Source: Morella rubra
Taxonomy: Eukaryota > Streptophyta > Magnoliopsida > Fagales > Myricaceae
Assembly: GCA_003952965.2 (NCBI GenBank)
Contig: CM025851.1
Coordinates: forward strand, 34,762,758 to 34,826,757
Direction of reading: 5' to 3'
Length of the DNA: 64,000 bases
The translations under genes were made by a program, and so were the position numbers. The notes under the pieces are model-generated. The model saw nothing but the letters and a program-made list of their open reading frames with translations. It was not told the DNA's origin and ran no database searches. This document shows, in pieces, positions 48,820 to 61,300 of this stretch. Each line of letters opens with the position of its first letter. The stretch's first letter is position 1.

Positions 48820-49273
48820 ATTTCCTCAAAATTTAGTAGCGACTCTCACTCGCTTATAAACCAACCTGAAGAAAGAAACCAAGATCGCAGATCAAACAAT
48901 CAAATCTATTGACGCTAACGCAGTTTTTCAAATTCCTCAAGCAAACTGATCCAAAGTGTCAGCACCAGCATAGCGCAGGGGAATCCTGGTTATTGGTTTA
49001 GACTAATGGATCACCGATTCACCAACACCCAAAAATAGCCAGAAATAAAGAGAAAGAGGAAACAAATAAACCCAATTGTCCAAGTCCAATATGCGAACAA
49101 AACCAGTGGTTATATATCACCTTCGAGAGAGTTATCTTGGGAATGCAGAAAAAGTCACGGGCCTCGGCAATCAGTTGGCTTCAAAAAGTTGGTTCAATAG
49201 GTCGAGGAGATGCGATTTTTAAAGACGAAGACAAGGAAACGGGAAGAAAAAAAAAAAAGTAGCGATCCGATTC
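48820..49273 (-). promoter_or_regulatory. Duplicated 5' UTR region in front of the complete TST copy
   Basis: This is nearly identical to 52078-52531. A 5' UTR intron is likely, with donor after ctctcgaag (near 49120) and acceptor ttcttcag just before gttggtttataag (near 48868). Homology to the other copy stops at gcgatccgattc, so the ancestral distal promoter is not included. Confidence 0.6.
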
Positions 49274-49320
49274 CAAGATCTGTATACACACAATCTTGGT
49301 GCACAATGCAGTTAATTCAA
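49274..49320. other. Unique filler at the duplication junction
   Basis: About 47 bases between the two repeat units match neither end (it contains ccaagatctgtatacacaca). Short filler DNA is typical of end-joining repair or unequal template switching. Confidence 0.6.
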
Positions 49321-49498
49321 AATTAAACCAGCTCATATCAGGAAAACACAAAAATAAAGACTTGGAAGGAGATGATGGCAGGAGGTGGTTCACCATATTG
49401 CATGCCAATTGACAAAGACCAACTGAAAGACACTGTTTAAAGTTCTTACAACAGGAGTTAGCAGAACAGAGATGTTCGTTGGTAGATAAAATATATAC

Positions 49499-52077
49499 CT
49501 GCTGAAGTATTTGAATTCCCACCCCAACAAACAGTGCATGCTTCACTCCAGGTTCAAAAAGATCTCTCCAAATTGGTCCTTTTGAGGCAGCTTCTGATGG
49601 GTGCACCATAGCTGGTCCAACTGGCTTCTGATGCATAAGCTCAGCAGAATAAAGAGCAGGTTGACTCACCAAAGCAGCAGCATGGATAAACTCAGAATCT
49701 GCTGGTGCATCACCCCCAGGAATAGAAACTATAGACCCATGCTGAGATCCAGGCACACCATCTTGGTGCAAATAAATTCTTTTAAACCCTCCTTCCTTCT
49801 GGCCATCTTTGCCTTCCCTTTCAGACCATTTCCATGCGAGCTGCCAACCACCACCAATCCCCATGCTACTGACAGGATCAGCTGGTTTTCCTTGTGCAAG
49901 ACTACCGTGCCTCATGCTTGAAAGGCTGCCATGGGGAGGTGGGCCCAAGTCCTTGTCCAGGCTTGTTGTCTGACGTGAGATCAATGGACTTTGCAAATTG
50001 TCATCAGAATCACCAGCAGCAGCAGCATCAGATGGACATTCTTCACCCTCTCTGGCAAGACTCTCCTCATCCCACTCTTCCTGTCTTGTTTGATTTCCCC
50101 CCATGCTGAACATGCTGCCAAAGTGCGGAAAAAGCATGCTTCGCATGCTTCCAGTTTCCGGGAGCTTCTCATGGACACTGCCAAAGAGAGTGACAAGAGG
50201 ATCTACAAGCCCACTCCGACTGGCCATGCTTCCATGCCGAGACACAAGACCAAGAGTACTCTGCCCGGCAACAGGTCTTGCAATCCAGGAGAGACCCTCT
50301 TCAGGGGCATATAATTTGATTTGATCCTTTTCATCATATGGATCCTGATTATCAGCGATGTCATTATCCGGGCCAATAATGTACTCCTCTAGAGATGTGT
50401 CACCCCCAACTCCAAGACCCTCAACCAGCAAAGCCATCTCACCTGTTCATTTGAGAAGGATTCAAATCATCCAAACGATGCACTCCTTAGCTATCAAATA
50501 GCCTACATTATAAGGTAAATAGCTGGCAAATTTTCCACATATATTCATCAAAATGACAAAAAGAATAACCCGAAACATCACAGGAGATGTACAAGAAGCA
50601 GTACTGCGCAGAAGCAAACGCTCTTTAATGTAAAAGAAAATTTCTGAATCCACACATCTTGTGATACATAAAGATAGACACCCTAAGTAGTTAGTGGTAT
50701 GCACCAATATGACGCTGTGAAGCAGGAAAATTGAGTGAGGAGTCACGGGAAAGGAGGCAAGTTAATCTCCAATAGTTTTTAATGCAAGAAACTTGCAAGT
50801 CAGAGATGTCAGAAGCTTTAACATGTCTAATATCCAAGAGAAACAGTGAGCTTCAAAATAATCACCTTGAAGAGAACAGAAGAATTCTGAATGATTAAAG
50901 ATAATCTGACAAAGCAAAACATGGGTTATGGACTTTTTTGTTTAAAGGCATGGCTTATAGATTAATAGATATCTTCATGTGTACTATTAGGGAGTCAGCC
51001 ATCAGAAATTCTGAGTTCTAGATAGTCTGAAGTGAACTAATTCTCAGTGTAGAATCAGTTGAAACCCTTTACCTGGCACATATCACAATATTGTCGCAAT
51101 GGACCATCAAAGTTCCATGAAAAGAAAATTGAGCTCTTAAGTTGGGGCAAAAACCATAATTTCGATGGAGTACAATACAAAGTAACTAACCAGAGACATC
51201 TTCTCTGCCACGCAGCCTCTTCAAAACCTGCTTGGCCTCAAGCATCCGTCCTTTACTAACGAGCCATCGTGGAGACTCAGGCAAGAAGAATGTCGTCAAT
51301 GCAAGATAAACAAGAGAAGGAACAGAAAGAATCCCCAACATCAACCTCCAGTTTGGTGATTTCATCAATGACATCCCAAACACCATGCAATAAGACAAAA
51401 ACATTCCCGCAGAACCAGTGAACTGGGGAAGTGTATTCAGTGATCCCCTTATTTCAGGTGGCGCTGTCTCAGATATGTAAACCGGAATTAAAGTCACAGA
51501 CAAACCAATTCCAAATCCATCCAAAAGCCTAGCAAATAGGAGGACATAAACATTGGGAGACCACAACATTACAAGACCGCTAACAAAATAAAGGACAGAA
51601 GAGACTATCAGCAGAGGACGGCGGCCTAGCGAGTCCGCTACGGCTCCAGAGCATGTTGTAATCAAAGTGGCTCCAACAAGTGACATCGCCACAATTAACC
51701 CTTCCACAGCGGGTTCACTCTCTAAGTTGAATTCCCTCTTAATGTACATAACAGCCCCTGCACCCATAACAGGAATAGACTTTCAAAACATGTGGGGTTA
51801 AAGAAAGCTAACTTTGGTATACAAAAGAAATATATGGATTACCCACGAACCAAATTCAGAAAACGAATCCAAACAATAACACACGACGCAAGACACTGAT
51901 AACTTGTCAATCCAAAGAATCGATCTTTAATAATAGGACGAAGAAAAAGACTACAGAAAGCATTTCACGGCTTTAAGACGTGTGAAACAGCCAAGTACCT
52001 GCGATAGTCGCATTATCCCATCCTTGCAATAAGTTACCAACGGCAGCAGCAACAGCCACAAACACCGCTCCACTCAT
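49499..52077 (-). pseudogene. Partial TST/TMT copy, exons 1-3 only
   Basis: Exons 52077-51999, 51757-51191 and 50442-49499 match exons 1-3 of the complete copy almost perfectly, including introns. The offset is 3254-3258 bases throughout, with a one-Ala difference (an extra GCA-type repeat unit) and scattered substitutions. Homology ends at about 49321, inside the intron after exon 3, so exons 4 and 5 (helices 7-12) are missing and the copy alone would encode only the first half of the transporter plus the central loop. All frames and splice sites are intact. Since exon 3 ends in phase 0 and exon 4 of the complete copy (45411) starts in phase 0, a transcript starting here could splice across the complete copy's first three exons into its exons 4-5. 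It could therefore act as an alternative 5' half. Confidence 0.85.
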
Positions 52078-52990
52078 ATTTCCTCAAAATTTAGTAGCAA
52101 CTCTCACTCGCTTATAAACCAACCTGAAGAAAGAAACCAAGATCGCAGATCAAACAATCAAATCTATTCACGCTAACACAGTTTTTCAAATTCATCAAAC
52201 AAACTGATCCAAAGTGTCAGCACCAGCATAGCGCAGGGGAATCCTGGTTATTGGTTTAGACTAATGGATCACCGATTCACCAACACCCAAAAATAGCCAG
52301 AAATAAAGAGAAAGAGGAAACAAATAAACCCAATTGTCCAAGTCCAATATGCGAACAAAACCAGTGGTTATATATCACCTTCGAGAGAGTTATCTTGGGA
52401 ATGCAGAAAAAGTCACGGGCCTCGGCAATCAGTTGGCTTCAAAAAGTTGATCCAATAGGTCGAGGAGACGCGATTTTTGAAGACGAAGACAAGGAAACGG
52501 GAAAAAAAAAAAAAAAGTAGCGATCCGATTCGCCGGAGAGAATAGTAGAGAAAAGGCCAATCTGAAACAGAGGTTAGCCTTTTACAACAGAGACACCTGC
52601 CCCTTATGCCTCTCTCTCTGGCCTGCACGTCAGCTTCCTACTCGGATGGTCAGTTACATGTTCAACATTTCCTTCTTCGTCCTTTACACGCTCCAATATT
52701 GCCTCGACCAAAAAGGGAAAATACAAAGGGAAAAGAATAGCCCTGCTTAGAGTTTCCACCGCAGGGTACAATAATGGAGAAGAGGCCAGTGATACTAATG
52801 CTGATAAGGGGCATAAGTCCAAATAACCCCCACCAGCCAAGCCGGGGAAGCGGCTCACCTCCAGTTGGAGAGCCTCCCGTTTCTCCCGTTTTAAAATTTG
52901 ACAACGACGCGTGTAGGGAAATAGATAGTCTAACAGCTAGGAAAAAAAAAAGATAAAAAAGGAATTCACTAGTATTTTAAAGTTTGGGTT
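52078..52990 (-). promoter_or_regulatory. Ancestral TST 5' UTR and promoter
   Basis: The part 52078-52531 is shared with the other copy, and 52532 onward is unique. By position this is the original upstream DNA of the gene, now in front of the truncated copy. It includes an A-rich run at 52502-52515 and a CT-rich stretch near 52612-52620. Confidence 0.5.
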
Positions 52991-54826
52991 ATTAAACAAA
53001 AATGACCCTCACATTTTTTGCTGGGTTGGTTTTGAAAAAAAATAATTTATGATTAAGAAAAAATTCTGAGATATAGATTTTTTTATGTTTGTGAGAACAG
53101 TGAAATTTGTGGAAAATATGTTTAAAATTTATTCTCTTAGAGAATGTGAGATAAAAGAATATATTTAGAAGAAAGATTTTTGTAAGAGTAGCGTTTATGG
53201 GTTTCGTAAATATTTTTTGAATTTCTATATTATTTTGATACAGAAATTGAGGTTAAAGATTAAATATAAAATTTTATTAGAGATCAAAATATTTTTATAT
53301 GAAAATATTTTTTTATTAAAAATATTTTTTTTTAAAAAAAAACCTTTTTTAAAATCATTAAACAAACATAAACTCTTCTTCCTCTCTTCCTTCGTCGGTA
53401 TCTTTTCATCCGTAAGCCTCTTCGGCTCTTTCTCTCATTTTTTATCCAACTTATTTCCCTCCTTCTCTAATAAATAAAACGAAGAATTTTTTTAAAAAAA
53501 AATACTTAAGAACTCAGCTCCACTTTCACTTTCACCATCACCTTCGCCGGAGAATAGGCTGCCTTTGATATTTCCTCTCTTGACAGCAATGTTTAGGGCA
53601 TTGCTAGTATTTTTTTTATTTAAAGTTTGATATAATAGGTGTTTATTAAAACTTTCAAATGACCCGTAGAGGGAATGAGAATACCTTTAACATTGAGTGT
53701 GTACAAGTCTTTTTGGTAAGTGGCTAAGTGGCTAAGGTCAAGCCGTATTATTTAAGTGTCAGGGTGGCCAAATTTTGTGGTCTCATATGTACAACACCAT
53801 GCATGCCTTTTCTCTTTGCCGATCTGATAATTACTTTTTTTGTTTAAAGAACTAATATTAAATGTATTGCTCTCAATTTGAAAACTAGTATTTAATCTAA
53901 TACTTCTCACTTAAGCTCGTTGTTGACGATCTCATTTATTATGAATTACGTATACTTTACCTTTGAAATACTTTATCTTTAAAAATGTTTCGGCACTTGT
54001 CTTATGAAATAGACCCCTATTAGGTCGTTTATGTTATATAATATTTGCACATGTAGTCAAATAGACACATAGGTAACACAAGTAAGAAAAATTGATTAAT
54101 TTATAGGATCCTTCGGGACTATACACTACAGGGTTTTTTTTTTGGTACCTATAAATATAATTTACATAGCATGAAATTTTTGAGCCTGCGAAGTTTTCTC
54201 TAAAACTGACTCTATTTGCAAAAATTGGATAATCTAACGGGAATCTATTATTATCTTACGCAACAATGACGTTTTCTAGCCATTAGGAGATGGCATTCTT
54301 TAGTTTGAAAACAGGAGGAAATGGGAGAGTCCCCACAGGAGATGAGGCGCTTCCCAGTGCCGAAGTGACAACCAAAATCATTAAAAAATGACAAAAGAAC
54401 ATTTTAGTTCGCGATTTTCAATATATAATGAGGTGGGTTTTGTGTGATTTCGTTGTCGTTTGTTTGTTAAAATTTTAGAATCTTTTAGATTTTGAGAATT
54501 TATCGAGGTTGGTGAATAGTTATGGAATGTATTAGCGTAGATGTAAAAAAATTTGAAATACATTTGTTTTGCTCGAAATTTTCATATTCTAAAATATATA
54601 TTGGATAAACAAACGCCACCGCATGCACACTGCAAAGCACGGCTCCCTATTCTGTCCTCCAAAAAAAAAAAAGGCTGCCTTATAGGCACGTATTTATTAG
54701 CAAACAGACAAAAAAAAAAACCAATCGTCCAAATTTTACCCTCTCTAATAAGAAACCTGAAAAGGAATCAAGCCTACCATTTCCATTTTTGATTGTATGA
54801 ATGTTACAATATTTAATAATTATGGT
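52991..54826. other. AT-rich intergenic stretch without a recognised gene
   Basis: Only AT-rich DNA and short open frames without domains are seen. An end gataaacaaacgccacc at about 54604-54620 repeats the one at 18205-18222, suggesting an AT-rich MITE family. Confidence 0.55.
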
Positions 54827-56279
54827 CAGTGGCGTATCTAGGATATAAAATGAGTGGAGTCGAATTTCTAAGGTAAAATTACCAAAAAAAAAAATTCACA
54901 TAATGTAAAAAGTGTCTTAAAATTACAATATCGCAAATTAAGAATTAAAAATATTAAAAATAATGAAATACACTTACTGAACTATTTGCTGATACTGAGA
55001 GATAGTCAGCATCTAAACAAACAAACATTTTATACGTGTTCACAAAATTTCTGCATTTTTATCCTCTTTTTGCTATAAAATTGAGGGAAGACAAAAGTAA
55101 ATGAAACCACGTGGATATTACAGTCCAAATAGCTACTCAGGAGTTAAATATATCGGAAGTAGTTTTAATGAATTGGGCCAAATAGATTAGAAGCAAAAAC
55201 ACTCTTTTTTTGCTCCTCTAGAAGCAAATACTTTCACGTCTAAAATTCTTTCATACAAAGATAATAAAGACAGTATAGACACAAAAGGTAATAAAATATA
55301 ACATATTAAATAGTCCAACATTGAAACAGTCATAAGCAATTAAGCATCAAGTCAAAAGCATTAACATTGAATGATTGAAATAGCCATTCAGCCAAGACAA
55401 ACCTTAAAAACAAAAACAAAAAAACCAGCACAATAGCACCATAGTCCATAACTATAAGCACATAATCTGATAATCATAAATGATAAATTATAAGAAATTC
55501 GAAAAAAATTAAATTAAATCATGAGAAATTAATCATGCAGTAGCAAAAAAAATAAAATAAAAGTAAACAACTAATCATGAGAAATAAGAAATTAGTCATG
55601 AAATTATTAAAATTTGAAACCCTAAATGGCTAAATTGAAAAATTAAATTAAATTAAATAGTCTAAATTGCACATACCTGGAGTGGAGAGGCAGTCAGGCA
55701 GTCGGCAGAGAGTTCCGGTGGCTAGTGGATCGGTGGTGCTGGCCAATGGGCGGCACGACGACACCTGAGAGCAGAGGCGAGATGTGAGATTATTGGGAAT
55801 TAAAAAAAAAAAAAAAAAAGGGAGAATGAGAGAAATGGTGGGTAGGTGGGTTTACCTGGGTTGGGCGGCGTCGGCGGTTTGGGAATGGTGGGCGGGTGCG
55901 GGCGGGCAATGGCAGCGATAGCAGTGAGTAGTGAATGAGAGAGGCGTGAGGGCTACTAGGTTGAGGGAGAGCTGGAGAGATCACAGAGAGTGAGAAAGAG
56001 AGAGGCGTGCAATTTTTTTTTAAAATCAGAGGGTGAAACGGCATCGTTTCACCCTCTGATTTAAAAAAAATAAAATAAAATTAAGGAAGCAAGCCACACG
56101 GGACTAGGCCAGTGGGTGCGCCCCCGCTGGCCCCGTCTCGCCTCCATTGGCTCTAGAAGCAGGACTAGGCCAGTGTGGGCAGGCTTGCTTCTTAATAACC
56201 AATAAAAAAAAAAATTTGCAAATAATTTTTGGAACCAATGGGGGCGGCCGCCCCCACCCGCACCCCTGGCTCCGCCTCT
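54827..56279. mobile_element. Non-autonomous DNA transposon with ~9-bp target duplication
   Basis: The left end cagtggcgtatctagga and the reverse complement of the right end (agaggcggagccagg) form short imperfect inverted termini. The flanks aattatggt (54818-54826) and atttatggt (56280-56288) agree at 8 of 9 bases, fitting a Mutator-like 9-bp, or less well a hAT 8-bp, target duplication. The 1453-base body encodes no transposase. It ends in a GC-rich part unlike its AT-rich left half, and contains a hairpin at about 56022-56063 with 18-base arms (aaatcagagggtgaaacg). The block ggactaggccagtg occurs twice (about 56100 and 56162). Confidence 0.6.
56022..56063. repeat. Perfect hairpin inside the transposon
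   Basis: aaatcagagggtgaaacg, a 4-base loop gcat, then its exact reverse complement, followed by A-rich DNA. Confidence 0.9.
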
Positions 56280-57054
56280 ATTTATGGTGACTCGTTTTTT
56301 AAATTGCACAGAAAAAAATTGTAGAAGAATGTTGGTCCGTGATGAAAGTGGTAGATCTTTTCTATACGCGGATAATCCTATAACCAAACAACTCAGAGAG
56401 GTCACATATCTCAGCACCAAATGCGGTGGGTTCCTCCCAGTTCGAGCCGGCCTCTCTACTCCTAATTTGAAATTAAGGCTTGCTAATTCTTGTAAAACGT
56501 TTGTACAGAAGGATGAATTCAACAAAGCACGAACTTTTAAGTGTATACTACCATCAAAATTGAAATATAGTAGAATTATTTACAATTTGTAAAAATTTAG
56601 GGATCAGTTTCCAAATTTTTCATGAAAAATTATTAATTGGGTCATGGAAAATTTTTGAGAAGCAGCGCAGCGCGGAAGAATTAGCCAAAAATCATCAGAT
56701 ATTAATTAGAAAAGAAGAATATTTATCAATTTTTTATTTTTTATAAGTAACGAAAAGAAACCCATAGACAGGTCCACCAAAATAACCCTCAAACGAGCCA
56801 AAGTCTCAATTGTTTAAAGAGACTTCTATGATATCTAAGCGAACTCCAAGACAAACCCCATAAAAAAATAGTCACCAATTGCCATGACCTCTCATGTCCT
56901 GTTCAAAAGTTAGGGCATATTCCATATTCGTTTGTTCCAAGATATGATGTATTCAACGAAATTATATTCAAAATCTCAAAAAATTATATACAAACACTAA
57001 TAACTTTTACACAATTTCAACAACTTTTCACATAAATTTTAATAATTTTTTTTT
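56280..57054. other. Spacer without a recognised gene
   Basis: An open frame at 56284-56592 has no recognisable domain. From about 56930 the sequence belongs to the dispersed AT-rich family also at 10290-10690. Confidence 0.5.
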
Positions 57055-57845
57055 AAATTCTAACAATCTTCTTTCTCTATAATTTTTTCACCAAATTCTA
57101 GTATTTTTTATTAAAAAATTACATCAAATTATCTCTCTTTACACTTTTTACAAACTCCAATAAAAAATAATATCTTGAGAATTGTTATAGCTTTTACACA
57201 AAAACTTATAAAATTTTAATCTACATAAATATTTAATTCTATCAAAAAATTCTAAAAAATTTTAAAATTTTTCACACAACCAACAGTCCCTAAGTTTAGT
57301 TTTTACTAAAGAGAAGGGCTTGCCTTGAAAAGTTCAGAAAAAAAAGGAAAAAAAATAAGAGTGGGAGAGAACCGAATAACATGGATGCCTCGTCTGATAT
57401 CGCCACGTATACAAGCCAAAAATTGTAATTGCAATAGCAAATTTCAACATATTTTCTTTCTCAATACTTTTTCATCAAATTTCAATACTTTTTTTGTTAA
57501 AAAATTATATCAAATTTTCTATTTTTAAACCTTTTTATAAACTCTAATAAAAATTAAATATCTTTAAAATTTTTACTAAATTTTACACAAAAACATATAA
57601 AACTTTAATTTACATAAATATTCACAATCCTATCAAAAACCTTAAAAAATTTTAAAATTTTTCACAAAACCAACGTTCCCTAAGTTTAGTTTTTACTAAA
57701 GAGAAGGGCCTGCCTTGAAAAGTTCAGAAAAAAAAGGAAAAAAAAATAAGAGAGGGAGAGAAACGAAATGCAGCCGAATGACGTGAATGCCTCATCTGAT
57801 ATCGCCACGTATACAAGCCAAAATTGTAATTGCAAGGGCAATTTG
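57055..57845. repeat. Tandem duplication of a ~390-base unit
   Basis: Units 57055-57444 and 57445-57845 share order and sequence throughout, including tttttactaaagagaaggg and atatcgccacgtatacaagc, with modest divergence. The duplicated part includes AT-rich family DNA plus about 150 bases of unique sequence, so it copied a mosaic and not one transposon. Confidence 0.85.
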
Positions 57846-58337
57846 GTAACTAAAGCTCTAATCGGTTATGTTTCCCGGGTTGCACTTTTTTCAGGTCTAG
57901 TCTCAAACCTGGACTTAAAATTATGAAAGCCTGACGGCAGGATCGGTCACGTAACACCACGACATTCAACAAAGAAAGGTGATTCGTCTGTGTTTTTGGC
58001 CATATATTCGGAACTGTTAACGTGGCCGCATCTCTAGCTAGCGAAGTCATTCATGGCATCCTACTCGTTCAAAACACACGAAAAGAATCGGGACGACCCG
58101 GACGAGTACATCTTTCTTGTTCTTTCCAATGCTATAAACAGCATAACGAACGCACGTCCTCTGCTGCAGAGACTCTGGTATTCTGCGTAGTTTCCCTCAG
58201 GCTCACAGAATATTGAGCATAAATTGAAGGGATCCGAGAAAGGGTCTTCATTTTTTATTTTGTTTGGAGGTTGATGGAGGAACCAAGAACAGTCTCATCG
58301 TGATAAGTAAAGGCCAGAGAAACGGAGTTGGGGAAAG
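57846..58337 (+). promoter_or_regulatory. Upstream region of the mitochondrial phosphate carrier
   Basis: About 490 bases without a gene. I see no unambiguous TATA or known element. The 5' UTR probably lies within the last 100-150 bases. Confidence 0.4.
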
Positions 58338-61300
58338 ATGACTGGAGGGGTTGAAAGGAGGCTGTTTCAGGAATTCTCACCTGGGTATTACGGGATTTGC
58401 ACTGTTGGAGGAATGCTCAGTGCTGGGACTACCCATCTTGCAATCACGCCACTTGATGTATTGAAAGTGAATATGCAGGTCGGTTGTTATTTCATTCTTT
58501 ATGTGTGCTCTTCTGATGATGTTTTTGTTTGTTTGTTTGCCCTTTTACTTTTGTTTTCCTTTATGGAGAACTGAAAGTAGTTGGACCGCAACTGCAGAGG
58601 GTTGTTTTGTGTGTCTTGGTTATGAGTCTTTTGGAAATATGTGAATTATCTTCTTAAAAACTTCTCTAGAGGCTGATTCCATCTTTGGTATTTTGTTGAC
58701 AGGTGTATTATTTGTTTGTTTGCAAATGTGCTTCTGTTGGTTGCATTTTAGATGCTTTTTATTATGTTCGTGAGTGTGGTTGACTTAAGTTTGAGAATAG
58801 ATTTCTCAATCTGGCTAATCGGGTCTTGTTTTGTACAGAGGCTATAGTACAAGAAGAGTCAAGATCCTTGCTTTTGTTTTGAGTATTCTCTTGTATGAGG
58901 TAACGAGGGGACGTTGAGTCAATATGTATACTTTTTCTTTTGCCCGAGTCTTTGTTGAATAGAAACGGCGTGTGCTACTTCCAGTATTCTGGAGGACTTG
59001 GTTCTCAAATGAGAATGCCCAAGGGGGAGCAAGTAAAGGAAGAGAAAAGGGGGCTGAATTTGGGATAATCCATTATGGCCGTGGTGCTTTCCCCCCTTTG
59101 CTTGGCTACGTATAACAGAGCTGTCCGGGTGTAAAAAGAATTTCTTGATGGAATTGGAACCGGAAAATTCACTGATATGAAATCGTATGTAACGCCCCAA
59201 GTCCCACATAAAGTGGGAGAGGAGAAGTAATGAAAAATGAATGGTACAAGACCAAGTCCCACGTTGGTTCTTACTGAGTAGAACTGAGCCTTATAAGAAT
59301 TCCAAGGAGCTTCAAAAATAACCTTGATTAGTTATTTTTGAAGTCAAAGCGTCAATGTGACCAACGATTTCTCGGGTCGCCATATCATCTGTGAACTTTG
59401 ATCTTTAAATAAGCAATTTTTTTTTCTTTCAAAATTAGAAAGGGAAAAGGCTGTTTACTTGAGATTACTTCTTTATTTTTGTTTGTTGGTAGTTTTCCAT
59501 TTCCATCATTGGTGGAAGTAATCCAGCCACTTCTGCCGTCTATGATGTACTTTAAGAGATCTGATTTTCACTGCTTGAGTTTATCTTTTCTTCGATAGGC
59601 CCCTTGCCTAACTCTGTAATTGTTTCACTGTAGGTGAATCCAATCAAGTATAATGGCATTTCTTCAGGGTTGTCAACCCTTTGGAGAGAACAAGGCCCTT
59701 CTTCACTTTGGAGAGGTTGGTCTGGAAAATTCTTTGGATATGGCATTCAAGGCGGCTGCAAGTTTGGTCTCTATGAATACTTTAAGAAGCTTTACTCTGA
59801 TGTGTTGGTAGATCGTAACAGGAGTTTCATATTCTTTCTCAGCAGTGCATCTGCTCAAGTATTTGCTGATGTGGCTCTTTGTCCTTTCGAAGCTGTCAAA
59901 GTTCGTGTCCAAACGCAACCCAAATTTGCAAAGGGCTTGGTTGATGGGTTTCCCAAACTATATAGAGCTGAAGGGCTCATGGGGTAAGTTTTCTGCAAAA
60001 CTTGATAATCTCTCCCTTTGCCCTTTCACAAGTATAATAACCAGTTTATGTTGACTGCAGCTTTTACAAGGGACTCTTACCACTATGGTGTCGTAATCTT
60101 CCATGTAATACTTCTACTTCACTGAGGCAGTTGCATTAGAACCTAGCTTTTGAATTTCATAAAATTTTATCTGAGGTTGTTGCATTAGAACATAGAAGAC
60201 ATGGTATTATTCAGCCTTGTTCATTGAGCATGAGTTCAGTTTTTAATTGTAAGTCATCTGATCTACCCTATGAACCAGAACCAGCCGGTGAATGCAGAAC
60301 CCTGTCCACGATGCCTTTTAGGTACCACTTGACAGATGATGGTGGTTGGTCAAATATGTTGTAATTGACAGAGTGTGGTGTTTGCATATGCTAATTTACT
60401 TGTTCCACTCCTATTTTAGACCACTTTGATAAGTTACAGCTCACTTGTTTGTGATGTTTGTATCGTCCATTGCAATGTCATATGGTGAATTTTTAGGGAA
60501 GTTGATATGAGGGAACAGAACCTGCTACTTTGTATCATTACCTAGGTAGAAGCTGATTCTTTGATCTTTTTTCTGACAATATGCTTGGATAACATTCTAC
60601 TATTGGCAAGACCGTCCTACTGTGACAAGTTAAAGTTTCGGGTTAATCTGTAAGTGTGGAAAGTTGGAAGGAGAGGTAGTTACTTGCCGTTTTTAACTAG
60701 GTCACACCAGGTTTTAGCTCTTAATCTTCCAGAATAAAAAACCTTGCCACTGTGGTGCTGCCTCAAACTATAAAGTACAGTGCACAAGCAATTACCTACA
60801 TGTCTGACTCTGATTATTCGCTTGGCAAAGTCACTGATGTTCTTTAGTTGTTCTTATTGAGCATACATTAGGCGCACAAACCTGTCTACTTTTGTTGTAG
60901 CCTCAAAAACACTCTTTATTAACACTCTTTTAAATGTGTCTTTGTCTCTTGGCAGTCTCCATGATAATGTTTTCCACATTTGAGCATTCAGTGGAGCTGA
61001 TATATCACAATATTATCCAAAGGCGAAAGGAAGATTGCTCTAGAGCCCAACAACTTGGTGTTACATGTTTAGCCGGCTATGCAGCTGGAACTGTTGGTAC
61101 TGTTATCTCGAACCCCGCTGACAACATTGTTTCCTGTCTTTACAACAAGCAGGCTGAAAATGTGATGCAGGTGACACCTGTGAACTAAGCTTCTTTGGTT
61201 TGCTTTGAGTTTGTTAAGTTAGAAAGGACTGGTTGCATAACTTGAGATATTTATTTTTGTTCCAGGCAGTGAAGAAAATTGGCCTTGCTAATCTTTTTAC

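Noticed and set aside
49181-50437. Long minus-strand frame continuing past TST exon 3 into the intron, as a distinct protein
   Set aside because: It simply reads through the exon 3 donor at 49498; the added residues are intron sequence.
56430-56460. tRNA T-loop-like gttcgagcc
   Set aside because: No acceptor stem, D-loop or anticodon arm could be fitted around it.
56284-56592. About 100-codon open frame as a gene
   Set aside because: No recognisable domain, no splice or codon-use support, and it begins at the edge of a transposon.
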